The notes: generated by a model from the letters alone, not told the origin. A stretch of DNA of 64,000 bases from Ceratotherium simum simum (GCF_000283155.1 NW_004454217.1:620371-684370); one strand, 5' to 3'; numbered from the stretch's first letter, positions 45,850 through 58,732 are shown. Program-made: numbers and translations.

Positions 45850-47005
45850 TTAGGCAATGCTCTATTGCTACCTCCTGATCTGGGTTTGGCTCCAGATCCT
45901 GACTCCCATCTCCATGCTGTGCCCCCAACCTAATAAAACATAGCACAAAGGGGTTTTCCAACTGGGACTCTCTAACACCCATTCTTTAAGCAAAAGTATA
46001 TAAAAACAAGTCGACAGCAGCTCCATTCTTCACTGACACCCTCAACAAGAAAGCCAACTATCAAGTTTGTTTTTTTCCCTTGTTATTCTCTACTCTTCTG
46101 GCAGGATGTTCACAGAAATGGTCTCTGTTAGGTCACTAGTGCACACTCACACCTGGCCTGCTGTGAAGGGCCGAAACCCTGTATTTATGGATTTTGTAAG
46201 CAGAGTTCAGCCAGAGGGCAGCCCTTCCTGAAATTCAGTTCCCAAAATATTTGCAGACATTTTTCAAAATGTAGAAAGCACATCACACAAAGTTCTTTCT
46301 GTAACACAAGAAACGAAGTTTTGGGAATCAAGGCAGCCTTTAAATTCTGTCTTGGAGGAGGATTCAGGATGAGCTGCCCCTGAGGGGTGGGGTCAGGGCA
46401 TTAGGATTTCTGCAATTCCCAAAATAGTTACATCTTTGAGAAAAGGCAGTTGTGAAAGTTCAATTACCTAAGAAGGGTAACACATCAAGTCATTGTTCAA
46501 CAAAACATCTGAATCAAAAAGAACTTGAGGGGAAACAAGATCCAGGACAAGTAAACTTTGGTAGGAAAAAAGTCCTGGCACAGAGGGGCAGGACAATAAC
46601 GAGGAAAACTCACTGGGTGGAGCAAGTCTCAAGGGAAGAAGAAGGAAGATACTCAGGTGGGCCTAGAGGAAGACTAGAAAAATGAAACAAAACAAAACCA
46701 ATTTGTAGTTCTGCTGTGGCTGGACTTCCCAGTTATAAAATTCTGTTTCTGCATTTGTTAAATGAAGTTAATGTAAGATCAATAACAAACTACAGTCATT
46801 CCTTCTCTCCTTCCCGTAAGGCTGGTATTGTTTATGATGCTTATTTTCAGAGAACCCCAGAGGGTTCCCCACAGAAACTCCAGGCGTTCCTTGCATGGAC
46901 ATGCATCCTATGGGTCAACAGATGACATGTTTCTCTGGCACTGCAGTAAACAAAGGAGGAAGCCGGGTATGCTGGTTCCCTGGTGGGGGGCCAAATACCC
47001 AACCA
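45850..47005. other. Intron 1 sequence without recognised features
   Basis: No named repeat or gene. Open frames at 46452-46685 and 46716-47115 carry no domain. Confidence 0.5.
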
Positions 47006-47009
47006 GGAG

Positions 47010-47470
47010 CACAGCGTGTGCACAGATGTCCATGCTGAATGTTTATCCTCATTTACTATTTCCTGAAGAACTATTCCCAAAAACTTACAGCCAAATCATC
47101 GTTTGTGATAGCTGAGCAGTGTTCTACCATATGGATGTACCATAACTTATAACTTATTTAACCAAGTCCCTACTATAAGAGTTGTTAAAGTCCCTACTGT
47201 ACACAGTTGTTCACTAGTCTCAATAATATTTTCATGAATGTGGTAATACCATTGTAACCCTGACCAACTATCTTCTTAGGATGAACTTCTAAAAGAGAAA
47301 CCTATTACTTTACAGAAATGGACCCTCCCACCAGCACTATACCAGAGGCCTTGTTTTCCCTCCATCCTGATCAACACCACTATTACGGAGAAGATCACTA
47401 GGGGTCTCTGAAGTGATTTCTCATTATTTTAATTTGCATGTCTTTGCTTACTACTATTGTTGAATGTCTC
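47010..47470 (-). mobile_element. Diverged L1 fragment
   Basis: Reverse-complement L1 ORF2/3' motifs can be followed in a decayed state: 'agcagtgttctaccatatgg', 'accagcactataccagaggc', 'tttaatttgcatgtctttgc'. A partial internal repeat of 'aagtccctact' occurs at 47164-47204. Limits are approximate. Confidence 0.7.
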
Positions 47471-47494
47471 CATATCATAAATTGATCACTTATT

Positions 47495-47665
47495 TGAGTA
47501 AGTTACTAACCTCTCTGTACTTCAGTTTATTTATCTGTAAAATAGGAAAAATAATTGAACCTATATCTCATAAAATTGTCTTTGAGAATTAAATGAGGTA
47601 ATGGATGTAAAATGCTTAAAACAATACATTAACATTCAAAAATATGTTAGCTATTACTGTTATTT
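47495..47665 (+). mobile_element. MIR SINE
   Basis: 'taagttactaacctctctgt', 'ttatttatctgtaaaatagg', 'ttgagaattaaatgaggtaa' follow MIR from the middle to the 3' end. Confidence 0.8.
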
Positions 47666-47669
47666 ATAC

Positions 47670-48550
47670 TTTTTAACTTATTTCTGATAAGGAAGAAATC
47701 TTCCTTTTTGAGTTCACATTGGTGGTTACTTTTTGTGAACAGCACAGATGAAATAATTATCACTGGGTAACAAAGAACCACTGTATGCACCCACGTGTAA
47801 TTCTAGAAGTGGACCTCCCTCCCCTTCGTTTAGTTATAATATCCACTAGCCCAGGGCTATTTTTCTGTAATATAAACTAAAAAAATAAATGTTTGAATAA
47901 CATTTTAATCAATCGTACATTCTTTGATTTATTTGATTTAACTAAGATGCTGTTTTTCCCAGAATTTTTAAAATTTTATAACAAAAAAATCCCAAAAAAG
48001 GAATTTGGTTAAATAAATCATGACACTAACATGTAGACTCTCATGCATTAAATAAAAACAATGATATTTTATACATATATGTAAAACATGGGACGATGCT
48101 CAGATGAAATAGCAGGTAACAAAATACATACACAAAAATTATGATTCTATTTTTGTTTGGAGACATACATTTATCTGGAATAATATATACCAAAATGTTA
48201 AAAGTAGTTAGCACTGGGTGGTGGGATTAAAGGCCATTTAAATTTTCTTATTTTTCTTAAGGAAACTATATTTTCCTTAGTTTCTACAAAGAACATTTTA
48301 TTTTTGAAATGAGAAATTTTAAGTATTTGTACAGGTGGGATTCCAATGTAGTGTGCAGTTTCTTGGACAGAGCAGAGTCATCTGGCAAGACAGATCTCTA
48401 TTGGGTAACAAGGTTCTCTCGGGCAGGAACATTCTTTGGACAGATTGGGGAGTGGCATCTCATAAGGGCTCCCCGAGCTCTGAACCTGAGATTCCTGCCT
48501 CCTCATCCTCCCAGACATGGGCAAGGGCCCTGAGCAGATTTCGTCTTTCC
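47670..48550. other. Intron 1 sequence without recognised features
   Basis: AT-rich, with some text near 47980-48260 that could be an old LINE scrap. It cannot be called. Confidence 0.45.
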
Positions 48551-48554
48551 CCTG

Positions 48555-48890
48555 CTTACCATCCACCAGCGATGGCCCAGGGCTTTCAAAACAACGCTTC
48601 AGACTATATGATAAGAACACAAGGCCTCTGCTTTCCCCCAGTCTGATCCCCTGTCACAAACTCACACACACCCTCATTCCAGACAGTTCAACCCCCTTAC
48701 AGTTCCCAGACTCTGCACACCTGCTAAAACACCCCTCTCCAACACTCAGCTCAAGCTCACCTCCTGCAACAGAGGCCATCACTGCACCCCCTGTGCACAT
48801 ATCTAGCACAGCATTCTGCACACTGGACTACAACTGTTCGCCCATTCCTGCCCTTGTTCTTGACTGCGGGTGGGTTGAGTGGGATATAAC
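48555..48890 (+). mobile_element. L2 LINE fragment
   Basis: Pyrimidine-rich text resembling L2: 'gttcccagactctgcacacc', 'agctcaagctcacctcctgc', 'cagcattctgcacactggac'. Diverged. The overlapping open frames have no recognisable domain. Confidence 0.62.
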
Positions 48891-48924
48891 ACCGTAGTGG
48901 AGCCAGTAGACAGGTGGAGAGGGG

Positions 48925-49500
48925 ACTTACTGAGGTATAGTTGACATATAATAAGTATAAATAAACTGCACATAAATTACACAATTTGATAAGTTTTGAC
49001 ATGTATACACCCGTGAAACCATCACCACAATCAAGAAAATGAACACATCCATCATTCCAAAAAGTTTCCTCATGCCCCTTTGTAGTCCATTCCTCCTAGC
49101 CCACCCCAACTTATCCTCATCCTCCACCCCCAAACAACCACTGATCTGCTTTCCATCACTAGAGATTAGTTTAAATCTCCTATATAAATGGAATCACACA
49201 GTATGAACTCTTTTCTGTCTGGCCTCTTCACTCAGTATAATTATTTTGAGATTCACCTATCTTGTCGCATATGGCAATAGTTTGTTCTTTTTTCATTGCT
49301 AAGTAGTACTCCACTGTGTGGATATAACACAATTTATCCATTCACTTGTGATAGACATACGAGTTGTTTCCAGTTTTGGGCTACTACAAAATAAAGCTGC
49401 TATGAACATTTGTGTACAAGTTTTTGGGTGGACATGTTCTTTCATTTCTCTTGGGTAAATGCCTAGGAGTGGAACACCTGGGTCACATCATAATTTTTTA
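48925..49500 (-). mobile_element. L1M (L1MC/L1ME-like) 3' region
   Basis: The plus strand shows the well-known reverse complement of an old L1 3' region: 'aagttttgacatgtatacac', 'gaaaccatcaccacaatcaa', 'ataaatggaatcacacagta', 'ttgctaagtagtactccact', 'ataaagctgctatgaacatt' and 'tctcttgggtaaatgcctag'. The element's sense strand is therefore minus, the same as SPTBN1. Confidence 0.9.
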
Positions 49501-49504
49501 AGAA

Positions 49505-50780
49505 ACTGCATCATAGGGCATTCTAATTCAGTTAAAACAAAGAAACCAACAAAACAATGAGCAGCCAAGTACCCAAATGCTCCAGGGGAATCTCCCTTAA
49601 AAGAAAGATAATATGTCCTTTTACAAGGGATGAGTCATTTCATAATGTGAATAATCATTCTCTGTAACTTCTAAAATCCAATCTTCACATTTGAAGTTTT
49701 TTAACTTCAAATGAGTCATGCCTATATTAATTATAGTTATATAAAAATCTGCATTCTGTCCACTGCCCAATTGCCCTACACTGAGCCTCATTCTTTTCTG
49801 GATTTGGATAGTACCATTTAATTGCTTCTTTCTCTGTAATTCTCTACAGTGGTATTGTGAGAAAGAGCATGACATTGTGATTATATCAGTCTTGAAGAAG
49901 GACTCTTTCTTTGTATGTGTTCCAAGAAAAGACAGTAACCCACTCATGTGACTTCAGGGAAGTTATATTAACTTTCTGGGTCTTTGATAGACACCCTATC
50001 AGCACCCAAAATTAGATGTAAGATTTAAAGGGCCTCCTGATTAAGGAGCTATTCAGCAGTAAATACAACACGAGCTAAAAACAGAAAAGCAACTCTACGT
50101 GAAAATATTCTATCTTGGTACTTAGTCTTGGACCTTCTCCCCCAAATTTAACCTATTTAAATCCAGAACACATAAATGTATATGGTTTACAGAATATGTA
50201 AGTAAGAGTAATTTGAGCATAGACGAAATTATAAGAACACTGAAAACATCCAGATATCCTCCTTGGTTCTATCTAAACTTCAAGGATTGGGTTTTCTGAT
50301 AAATACTATATTCAATATTCTGTAGACACATTAAACTGCACAACAATTTTCTAAACACAGTTTTAAAAGAATCTGAGTATAAAAGCATAATAGAGTTAAA
50401 CAGAGTCTGACAGCTTTTATTATTTCTATTAACTTTTCTGCTCTAGTTTATACAAGCAAATAAATCTCATTCTTATTTCACATGAAAAGAAAGGAAATCC
50501 ACCCAGTAGTCAGTTAATTTCTAATGTAGGCTGGGAGTATCTTTGCTTGAGATATAAGACACATGCCCTTGTGTCCTCAGCATAAAGACTACTGTCATTT
50601 ACATAAATGTTCCAGAAGCAAATCTTTTAAGTAACAAAAACCAAAGCCCATATAAAATGTTACCAGCCTGCTTAAGTTTGAAGGCATTTGCCACAGGAGT
50701 CAGTCAGTCAACACAAGTCGTAGTAAGACACCTGCAAGGAGGTCATGGGAACTTACAGCCTTAGAAACAGGTGTCAAATA
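49505..50780. other. Intron 1 sequence without recognised features
   Basis: No repeat or gene recognised. The 108-residue frame at 49621-49947 has no domain. Confidence 0.5.
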
Positions 50781-50784
50781 AAAT

Positions 50785-51155
50785 TCCTTAGATCCACCAA
50801 TTCCCCGCTTAGGAATCCACCAGAAAAGAATTTGGATAAAAATTTGAATGCAACAATGCTCATCACTGTGTTTTTTATAGTAGCAAAAAACCCGAAGACA
50901 ACCTAAATGCCCAGACTGTCTGGCTACTTTACACAGCCATGAAAAAAGTTTTCAAAAGAACATTCCTAACATAGACACAACTCATGATGTAACAAAGTGA
51001 GCACAATTACATAAAAACTAAAGTGTAAATATGTGAGTGTACGTGTGTGAGCAAGTGTGAATAAACAAGACCAGAAAGAAGTGCACCAAAATGTTAACAA
51101 AGGTTAGCCCTGGGATTACAGGAAATTAATAAATGTATTACTTTCATAAATGTAT
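50785..51155 (+). mobile_element. Diverged L1 fragment
   Basis: Motifs of the L1 ORF2 3' end are recognisable: 'ccaattccccgcttaggaat', 'gcaacaatgctcatcactgt', a 'tttatagtagcaaaaaaccc' version of the usual 'taatagcaaaaaactgg', and 'tggctactttacacagccat'. It is old, with approximate limits. Confidence 0.7.
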
Positions 51156-51159
51156 CCTC

Positions 51160-51940
51160 AAAACAAATATTTTACAGAGTTTTTTTTTTTCTCAGCTCTT
51201 AAAGTACATTATTCCTCTGGAAATATCTAAAGAACTAACAATGTTCACGAGCAATGCTAAACTTCTGTTTCTTTAAGGGCCTATAACCAAAACCTATAGG
51301 AAAATCTGGATTTAGAAAAGAGAGAAACCAGAAGTAAATTACTTAAAAATGATTCTTCAAATCATTTTTGAAGAAGTTTCAAGAGGATTAATTTAAATAG
51401 TGCATAGCTATAAGGCACTTAAAATATGATGTGCAAAATTTTACCTTACATGCAACTCTTCAGGAACATATTTACTCCAAAGAATTATTCTTACACAATA
51501 TGATCAACAATTTCCGATCAGTTCTTCACCAAGAATGTTGACCACCATAACAGTTCAAATCATAATATCCAGTAGGCAATGAAATTTTTTTCTACCTAAG
51601 TGCAGAGTAATTGAAAGAGAACATATTTGAAAATTATAAAGTCCTGTTAATAATGTGGGCAATCTTCAATCCTTGAATATGGATTTGAAGACTCTTCAAA
51701 TGTATGGCTATGTGGGAGAGAAGGTAAACCCTCACACTGACAGACTACGATGCCTTGGGGATTCAGTTTTTCCTGTCAGTCAGGTTTATTATTAACAATT
51801 TCTCTGGACCTCAAAAAAATTGTGAACTATAACCTTGACCTTAGTAAAGTCCCTCAGCATTTCATAACTGAATTATTGCCTGCTCTGCCATTTTGCCCTA
51901 CTGAAATTTATTCTCTGCCATACTGGAGCTCAAATGAGCT
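51160..51940. other. Intron 1 sequence without recognised features
   Basis: No repeat or gene recognised. Confidence 0.5.
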
Positions 51941-51944
51941 TTGA

Positions 51945-52275
51945 AAAACACACAACCTTGCCTGAAATCTTTCAACTCCCTCCCACTTCATCTTTTGGGT
52001 AAAACCTCCTTTTCAGGGCACGCAAGACCTTTCCCTTGCCTCAGCTCCCTTCACTCCTCAACACGCTCCCTCAGCTTGGGCCATAAGAGAACACCTCCCA
52101 AAGCACACTCTCTTCTCCTCTCTCCGTGGCTTTGTGCATGCTGTTTCCTCTGCTTGGGACTCCTCCACACCCTAATCTTTCCAGCTAACACTATTCATTC
52201 TTCAACAGTCGTCTCAGACATCATCCTTCTTCAGAAAGCTGTCCCTATCCCATTTGTCACCTACCTGAATAAGAC
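51945..52275 (+). mobile_element. L2 LINE fragment
   Basis: Matches the L2 order: 'tgcctgaaatctttcaactc', 'ggcacgcaagacctttccct', 'tttgtgcatgctgtttcctc' then 'tgcttgggactcctccacac', and 'tcttcaacagtcgtctcaga'. The 165-residue frame across it is a chance frame. Confidence 0.82.
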
Positions 52276-52279
52276 AGAC

Positions 52280-53305
52280 CAATTTTGTGTCCACAATTTT
52301 GTAATAATCATGACAAGAACTTGTCACTGGTTCCTCATTTGCTCCCCTGTGAAGGGAGAGACAGGGCAGAACTCTCGTTTCTGGGCTCTGGTGCCAGCAC
52401 GGAGCCCAGCAATGGGAAGTACTCCACATTCTCTCTGAAGCTCCATGCCCATCTATGCTCCTGAGGCAGTTACCCAATTTAGTCTGATAAAACATATCCA
52501 CTACTGAGGGAAAATTCTGACATGGTAGATTAATCAAAGTATCCAGTTACTTTAAAGCGCTTATTCCCAATCAGAAATTTCTGGAGAAAATGCGTTTTGA
52601 AATAACTCTCTTGTCAGCATTTCAGTGGTTTCAAGATTGTTCAAATGTCCGCTTTTCTTTTTTTGTGGAACCCACTAGAATTAAAGCACACCAAAGAAGA
52701 CCACCCCTTAAATACTTTCAGAATTAAAAGATCTGTTTATAAAATCTCTAAAAAGTTGTTTATCCTCTGCATCAACTCAGCAAAATAAAATAGATTCTTG
52801 GGGTGATCAGCACGAATGATTAATGCTGAGGTGCTCTCATATTCTTATGGAAACAGCAGCATTAAAAACAGTTTAGGCTCAAAGAATAGATCTAGGTCCT
52901 CTCCTTGATCCAGAAAAAACCAACTAATCAAAAACCACAGTGAAAAGATCATTTCAAAGTAAAGAACATTTTCCATAAATAATCTACAAACTCAGTAATA
53001 TTTTGCAAAACATTCCCAATTAGGGATTTCTGTATGCATGCTCTTTGTAAAAGCTCTCAATCATTTGAAACCATATCAGCTCTCAAGTAAGAATTATGAT
53101 TTTTAAAATCAATAACTTACATCTGTATGTTGCCATGTATTTTTCAAAGTACTTTCAAGTACATCATATTATTTGATCCCACTTTTGGCACTCATTTCTC
53201 AATGTCAAACCCAAGCATTAAAAGTTCTTTTTGTTAAGTTTCTATTTCCAGAAAATTGGATTATTTTAGCATCTGATGCTAAAGATATAAAAGAGTAACA
53301 AATGA
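52280..53305. other. Intron 1 sequence without recognised features
   Basis: No repeat or gene recognised. The stretch 53545-54060 is similar. Confidence 0.5.
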
Positions 53306-53322
53306 TATAAAGATGTAAAAGT

Positions 53323-53526
53323 GGGCCGGCCCTGTGGCTTGGTGGTTAAGTGCACGCGCTGCGATGCTGGTGGCCCGGGTTCGGATCCCGGGTGCGCATC
53401 GAGGCACCACTTCTCCGTTCATCCTGAGGCCGAGTCCCGCATACAGCAACTAGAAGGATGTGCAGCTACGACATACAACTTTCCACTGGGGCTTTGGGGG
53501 GAAAAAATAAAATAAATAAAATCTTT
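53323..53526 (+). mobile_element. ERE-type SINE, 'acagcaactag' subfamily
   Basis: Complete plus-strand copy with head gggccggccctgtggcttgg, B box GGTTCGGATCCCGGG (about 53379-53393) and a short aataaa-type tail. AAAGATGTAAAAGT is duplicated exactly (53309-53322 and 53527-53540), which suggests a recent insertion. Confidence 0.93.
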
Positions 53527-54064
53527 AAAGATGTAAAAGTAACAAGACTCTTGATTTTTGCCAATGGAATTAAATACTGTATACAAGTACGTTTGTTCAG
53601 TGATTAGTCTTTACAAAATTAATCCTTTTTAAGAGTAATAACTTCATTAAAATTGAAGGTAGGAAAATAATTCACAAACAAGTGTGAAAAATTCTGCTAC
53701 TTTTTTCCCTTACACAAAACGTACCATCTGGAGTTATTTTGCAGCCAAAAATATATCAAGAGATAGAACTTTTTTTTTTTTAAATGGTGAGGGGAGGAAG
53801 GAAACTGTAAATCACAAAGAAGTCGCCAGGATGAGATAATGCACAACACTGAAATCTGAGAAAAAGGGTCCCAGAGATCACCCTCAAAGCTCACATCCAG
53901 CTTGTGTGACAATGCAGGACCTGTGACACGCCACCTTTTATAATAAAGTAAGAAACAGCACTCTCAGAATGAAACAGGAGCAGAATTCAACACACTGCCA
54001 AAAATAAAATGAAAAGAAATAATTTCAGAAAGAAGACTACACTATGAGTCAGATATCACGACAG

Positions 54065-54226
54065 TCTAAGGTGAAACCAGAGAGTCACAGACTCTTGGGA
54101 GTGAAAGGGACCTCAGAAAGGTCCCTGGTCTAGTCCTCCCTCTGGCTACCTTTAACTGTAAGGAAATCAGTTCACCACCCTAGTCCTCAGTTTCCTCATC
54201 TGAAAACTGAGGTAAGATGATAAGGC
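54065..54226 (+). mobile_element. MIR3/L3-like fragment
   Basis: 'gagtgaaagggacctcagaa' and 'gtctagtcctccctctggct' then 'tcagtttcctcatctgaaaa' resemble common old SINE/L3 text. Family unsure. It directly abuts the MER5-like element that follows. Confidence 0.5.
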
Positions 54227-54400
54227 CAGTGGTTCCCAAACTTGGCTGCTCACCAACATCACCTAGGAATTTTAAAATATAGATTCCTGGGCCCTGTGCC
54301 TGGAAATTCTATTCAATAGGGATGTGATGTGACCAAAACCTGTAATTTTTTAAAAGGCCCTGAGGTGGTTCTGATGTACATTATCTGGAAATCACCAAGC
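54227..54400 (+). mobile_element. MER5A-like hAT MITE
   Basis: Starts CAGTGGTTCCCAAAC and continues 'caccaacatcacctaggaat', 'agattcctgggccctgtgcc', 'gccctgaggtggttctgatg'. Its right end is truncated. Confidence 0.88.
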
Positions 54401-54404
54401 AAGA

Positions 54405-56150
54405 GGATGTCTAAGACACCACCTCATCCTTTGGTTTTAATTGCAATTTAACCTCATTGTTGAGAACCCAGGTCTACTTATTTCTAGATTTCTCTGTGTA
54501 CTACACTAAGAACTGAAAGGTTACGGTACTTCAGAACGCAAATTTTCAAGGGCTTGGAGGTAAGTTTCCTACTTGCCCTTTAAAATTCAATTCCGTAAAG
54601 GCCTCCAAAATCCATAAGCAGGAGGACCAGCAGCACCCTTGCGAGTTACCAGCATGGCTCATTACCACACAAGATATTAATTAGTCAATGCTTGTTTTCC
54701 AACTATTCTTTTTAGCACTTCTTTTTGGTCTTTCCAATCTTCCATTTTCCTGTTTTTAAAAGAAGTTTTTTAAAACGTTTTAAAAGTTTTTTGAAAGAAA
54801 TTAACATTTCCTACCTAGCTCTCTGAGCTTGAGGAAACAGAACAGAAAACGAGGCAAAATAAAAGGGCTGGACATAATTCAAAATAAAGGATAAGTGTTA
54901 ACAAAATGTATAAAACTCATTGACAGTGGGAAAGGAAGTATGTCTCTGCTCCAGCAGTCAAAGCTGAGTGGAAGTAACTGGGGGAAGGTCCTGATCGCTG
55001 ATTCCTCAGGGGGAGGCAGGCAGTGCTGTGCGGTTATCACTTGCCAGTACGGATATTTAGACACAAACCCATCAGGAAAACTCACCTGGCAAGCGTAACA
55101 AAGAAAGGAAATGAAGCCTGCAACAGGCACTTAAACTTCACCCCCGGTTAACAGCAGACAATGACAAAATAGGAAAAACTCAAGGGACTCACAGGCCCTA
55201 TTAAGCTGCTGGGACTCTCGCCCCTGGACGACCTGCACACTTTTGATTCAAGCATTGTCAGAGCTCTTCTTACCCACTCCCTGTGCCCACGGACACTTGG
55301 CATTTTCTTTTTGACGGGCTCAGAAAAAGCAATAGAAATCTGTTCCTGGGGAGGTGCTAATGTCCAGTGAAATGCAAAAGAGAGGCTCAGCAAAGAGGCT
55401 GGAGGGGACAGACTGGATTGTCGCCTCGCCTTGTGACAGCCTCTCCACCTGAGGGTTTCTCACTCCTTCAGAGGACCTGTCTGAGGAAAGCATCCTTTAG
55501 AAAATCTACACCCGTTAGCATACTTCATTTTTCTTCTCTTTCTCTTTTGCATGACTCTATCCTACTTGGATCTTTATGTGATATGTCTGAATAAAAATGA
55601 TTTAGTTTGATCCCATTCTCTCAACTCCTCCCTGCTGCCCAACCCCCACAAGCACACTGGAAATATATGCTAGTACCGTCCTTCTCTCCCACACACTAGA
55701 GATGAGCCAGGAGAGGCAAACAACTGAGGCAGGTGTTTCTCCAACAGAAGGGATAAAATCACCTCTCACCTAGTTTTACCCCAAATACTCATGCTTCAGT
55801 GCCTTAAAGTGCATTCCTCGGCTCTACAGGAATAAAGCTTAATTCTCCCCTTCCTCGCCCTGGACTCCCCAGAGTTCACATTTTCCTGCCCTCAGTCCTT
55901 ACCACACCCCTTCAGGCCAGCCTGCTTTAAACGGGGCCTTTCAGCAAGAGGTGACACATAATCTATTGCACCAACTGCTGCAGGGCTTCTGGTGCCAAAA
56001 GACCATTGAGAAAAAGGCTGTTAAAAACACACACGGTAACTCAGTCCTGGCAAGTCCTGTTGGATTAGCTCTATTCCAAGCCTGTCCTTCCTGTATCAGA
56101 CTTCTCAAATGTTCACAGCTCCTCTCTGTTTCATGAACATCCTACAGACA
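54405..56150. other. Intron 1 sequence without recognised features
   Basis: Contains overlapping frames at 54879-55393 with no domain. Pyrimidine-rich text at 55610-55930 may be a very old L2 piece but cannot be called. Confidence 0.5.
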
Positions 56151-56154
56151 GCCG

Positions 56155-56345
56155 AAATCTAGGCTGTCCAACAGAACTGTCTGCCATATTGGAAACATTC
56201 TATATCTGTCCAGAAGAGTAGCCATGAGCTTTATGTGGCTACTGAGCATCTGAAATGTGGCTAGTGTGATGGAGGAACTGAATTTTTAGTTTTAGTTAAT
56301 TTTAATTAATTTAAATATAAGTAGCCGAGGAGGCTCATGGCTAAC
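56155..56345 (+). mobile_element. Same MITE family, copy 3
   Basis: 'ctaggctgtccaacagaact', 'tggaaacattctatatctgt', 'atgtggctactgagcatctg', 'aaatgtggctagtgtgatgg' then an AT-rich middle. It stops before the second inverted end. Confidence 0.75.
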
Positions 56346-56384
56346 CTAACGAACAGCATAGGCTACAGCCAGAATTCTGAAAGT

Positions 56385-56575
56385 AAACCAAAGGATAACG
56401 TGCCAACGTGGCTATACGTTAAAATCACCTGGGGAGCTCTTAAAAGTCCTGGGGCCCATTTTGTACCCAAGACAATTAAATCGAATTCTCTGGGGGGTGG
56501 GGCCTCGACTTCTGCATTTTTTTCAAGTTCCTCAGGTGATGCAAATGTGCTAAGATAGAGAATCTTGCTCTAAAA
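56385..56575 (+). mobile_element. MER5-like hAT element
   Basis: 'ttaaaatcacctggggagct', 'agtcctggggcccattttgt', 'gggtggggcctcgacttctg' and 'cctcaggtgatgcaaatgtg' follow the MER5/Charlie layout. Confidence 0.72.
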
Positions 56576-56579
56576 TCTG

Positions 56580-57900
56580 AAAATTTCTACCATTATAACC
56601 AATCCTCACCCAACCAGACACCCGCAAACACTAAGTCACGTAAACAATTAGGACAAATATTCCACCCATATTGCAAATCAATCCTATGACACTATGACGA
56701 AGGTTTGTCTGAGGAGCAAAACCATGTCCCAAAAAAATGGGTCGCTAAAGGAGCAATGAGAAAAGGAGACAGCTCAGAAAGGAAGGTAAATGAAGGAGGG
56801 AAACAAGTTTTTCAAAATAACTATCAGCGTCTAAAGCCGGGCTAGCATGAGTCTTTACATATAAATAATTTATTTTCTGGAAAGCCACCAGTTAACAACA
56901 AAATACACCTCCAAATCTGGTACTTTGAACAAACAGCTCTAATGGGATTTTCTTCCCTTGGCTAACCTACCCACACACTATCTGTGCCTGATAGTAAGCT
57001 CTCACCACTGTGCATTTTTCTTCAAAGGATAGTCTGAAACCTGTGCCTTCTCATTGGGTACATTAAACTCTCTAAATGGCAGCAACTGAAAAGCCAGTAT
57101 TGGTCCAAAATCCATTTGCTCTGGCTCACTCTTCTCCAGGACACACAGTCTCAACCTTCACTTGCCATTACTAATTTCACCAAGTGTATCATTAACCTAG
57201 CAAACCTTTTTCTCTGAGACTTGACTTAACAGAGGCATCATACCCAGAGTGTAAAAAATGCAAATAGACACTCAGGTTTCCACGGCCTCTAATCTTCCAA
57301 TCACACAGTGCCCTTCATGTTGAAAGCTGACGGAGCTCCAAGGCGGATGCAGAAAAATTCACCAGCATTTTCTAGGCAGCGCGACTAAAAGAAACAGGAA
57401 GAGCGGAATTTAATAGGAAGAGTATTTAAAGGTCACTCTTAATGACAATAAAAATTGTTCCCTCTACACTGACAAGTGAAATACAAATGATCCAAAATTA
57501 ACCACCACCACCCCCTCCAGATTATTACTAAAGTAATTCAATCACAAAACCAAGAACTCCCTGAATTGGCCAAGGCTTCAACAAGTCACCTTAACCAACG
57601 GACTCCCCTCTAAGGAGAAAGGGCTGGCTTCAGTCCATCCATACTCACAGCCAAGAAGTTCTTACAGAGCAAATGTAATCCCTGCTGCTGTGGCAAACCA
57701 GACTGAATTCCTTTTTTATCTCAGCCTTAGTGGACACCCAGCAGCAGTCACTCAGTAACAGTTTCTCAACTGTCCATTCCAATGGAGGGTAAAAAACACA
57801 GACTTTTTAAAAGTTAACACAATACTTCAATAGGCACTGGATTATGCTTCTGTATATACATCTGAATGTGGGTTACACTGAACAGGGTAAAAAGTCTCTT
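56580..57900. other. Intron 1 sequence without recognised features
   Basis: No repeat or gene recognised. The stretch 58100-58580 is similar. Confidence 0.5.
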
Positions 57901-57907
57901 TAGACCA

Positions 57908-58095
57908 TATAATTGGATTGCCAAATAAATACAGGACACCAAGTTAAAGTCGACTTTCAGATAATGAATTTTTACCATAAGTATGTCCCAAATATTGCAA
58001 GAGACATACTTCTACTATAAAAGACGAGCTGTTTTATCTGAAATTCATATTTAACTGGGCATTCTGGTCTCCTTGTTTTTCCTAAATCTGGTAAC
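57908..58095. mobile_element. Palindromic MITE-like repeat
   Basis: Inverted halves are visible: 'ccaaataaatacaggacacc ... cataagtatgtccc' pairs with 'agacatacttctac ... ttaactgggcattctggtct'. It is a known kind of palindromic mammalian DNA repeat. Family name not assigned. Confidence 0.72.
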
Positions 58096-58584
58096 TGTAC
58101 ATATCACTAAGCTGGGAAAATTCAACTTGAGAGAGGCAAGGAGGAGATCTAATTTTGGCGCTCTCTACCCACTCAACCACTCAACCATTCCTACATCTCA
58201 GGGTCAACTGTAAAAACTGTGCTCCGTAGAGTGGCTATGAATTAGCCACCACCTGATAACCAGTGCCCCAATGCCCAGCCTTCTCTGGACCACAGATGCT
58301 AATTATATAACTAATTGCCAGACACATGGGTAGCTGACAAAGTAAAAGTAAATTTTACTTTCACAGCCTTTATCTGAGTAAAGGGCTCAGAAAAAGCAAG
58401 TAATTAAGTTTGAGTGGGTGCCATCAACGGAAGAAATCATTAGTAAATGCTATTATTCATTTACTAAAAGTAAAAGCAAAATTTGCTATGGAGAAATAAT
58501 ATGAAGACGAGAAAGTAAACTGAATATATGTGGTTATGTGAATTTAGTATCCTAAATAATAGTTTTTTTAAAAATAGCTAACTC

Positions 58585-58720
58585 TGCCGAACAGTTATCT
58601 TATGCTAAACATTCCACACAATTTACATGTTTTATTGCACTTAATCTTAATCCCCTAAGAAGCAAGTATTATCATGCCCATTTTACAACATGAAGACACT
58701 GGGACACAGACATCAGGCAA
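58585..58720 (-). mobile_element. MIR SINE fragment
   Basis: 'ttgcacttaatcttaatccc', 'ttatcatgcccattttacaa' and 'gaagacactgggacacagac' match MIR in reverse. Confidence 0.75.
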
Positions 58721-58732
58721 TTTGATAAGACT

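Noticed and set aside
51941..52438. 165-residue open frame
   Set aside because: It crosses an L2 fragment, has no domain, and has no splice or promoter context.
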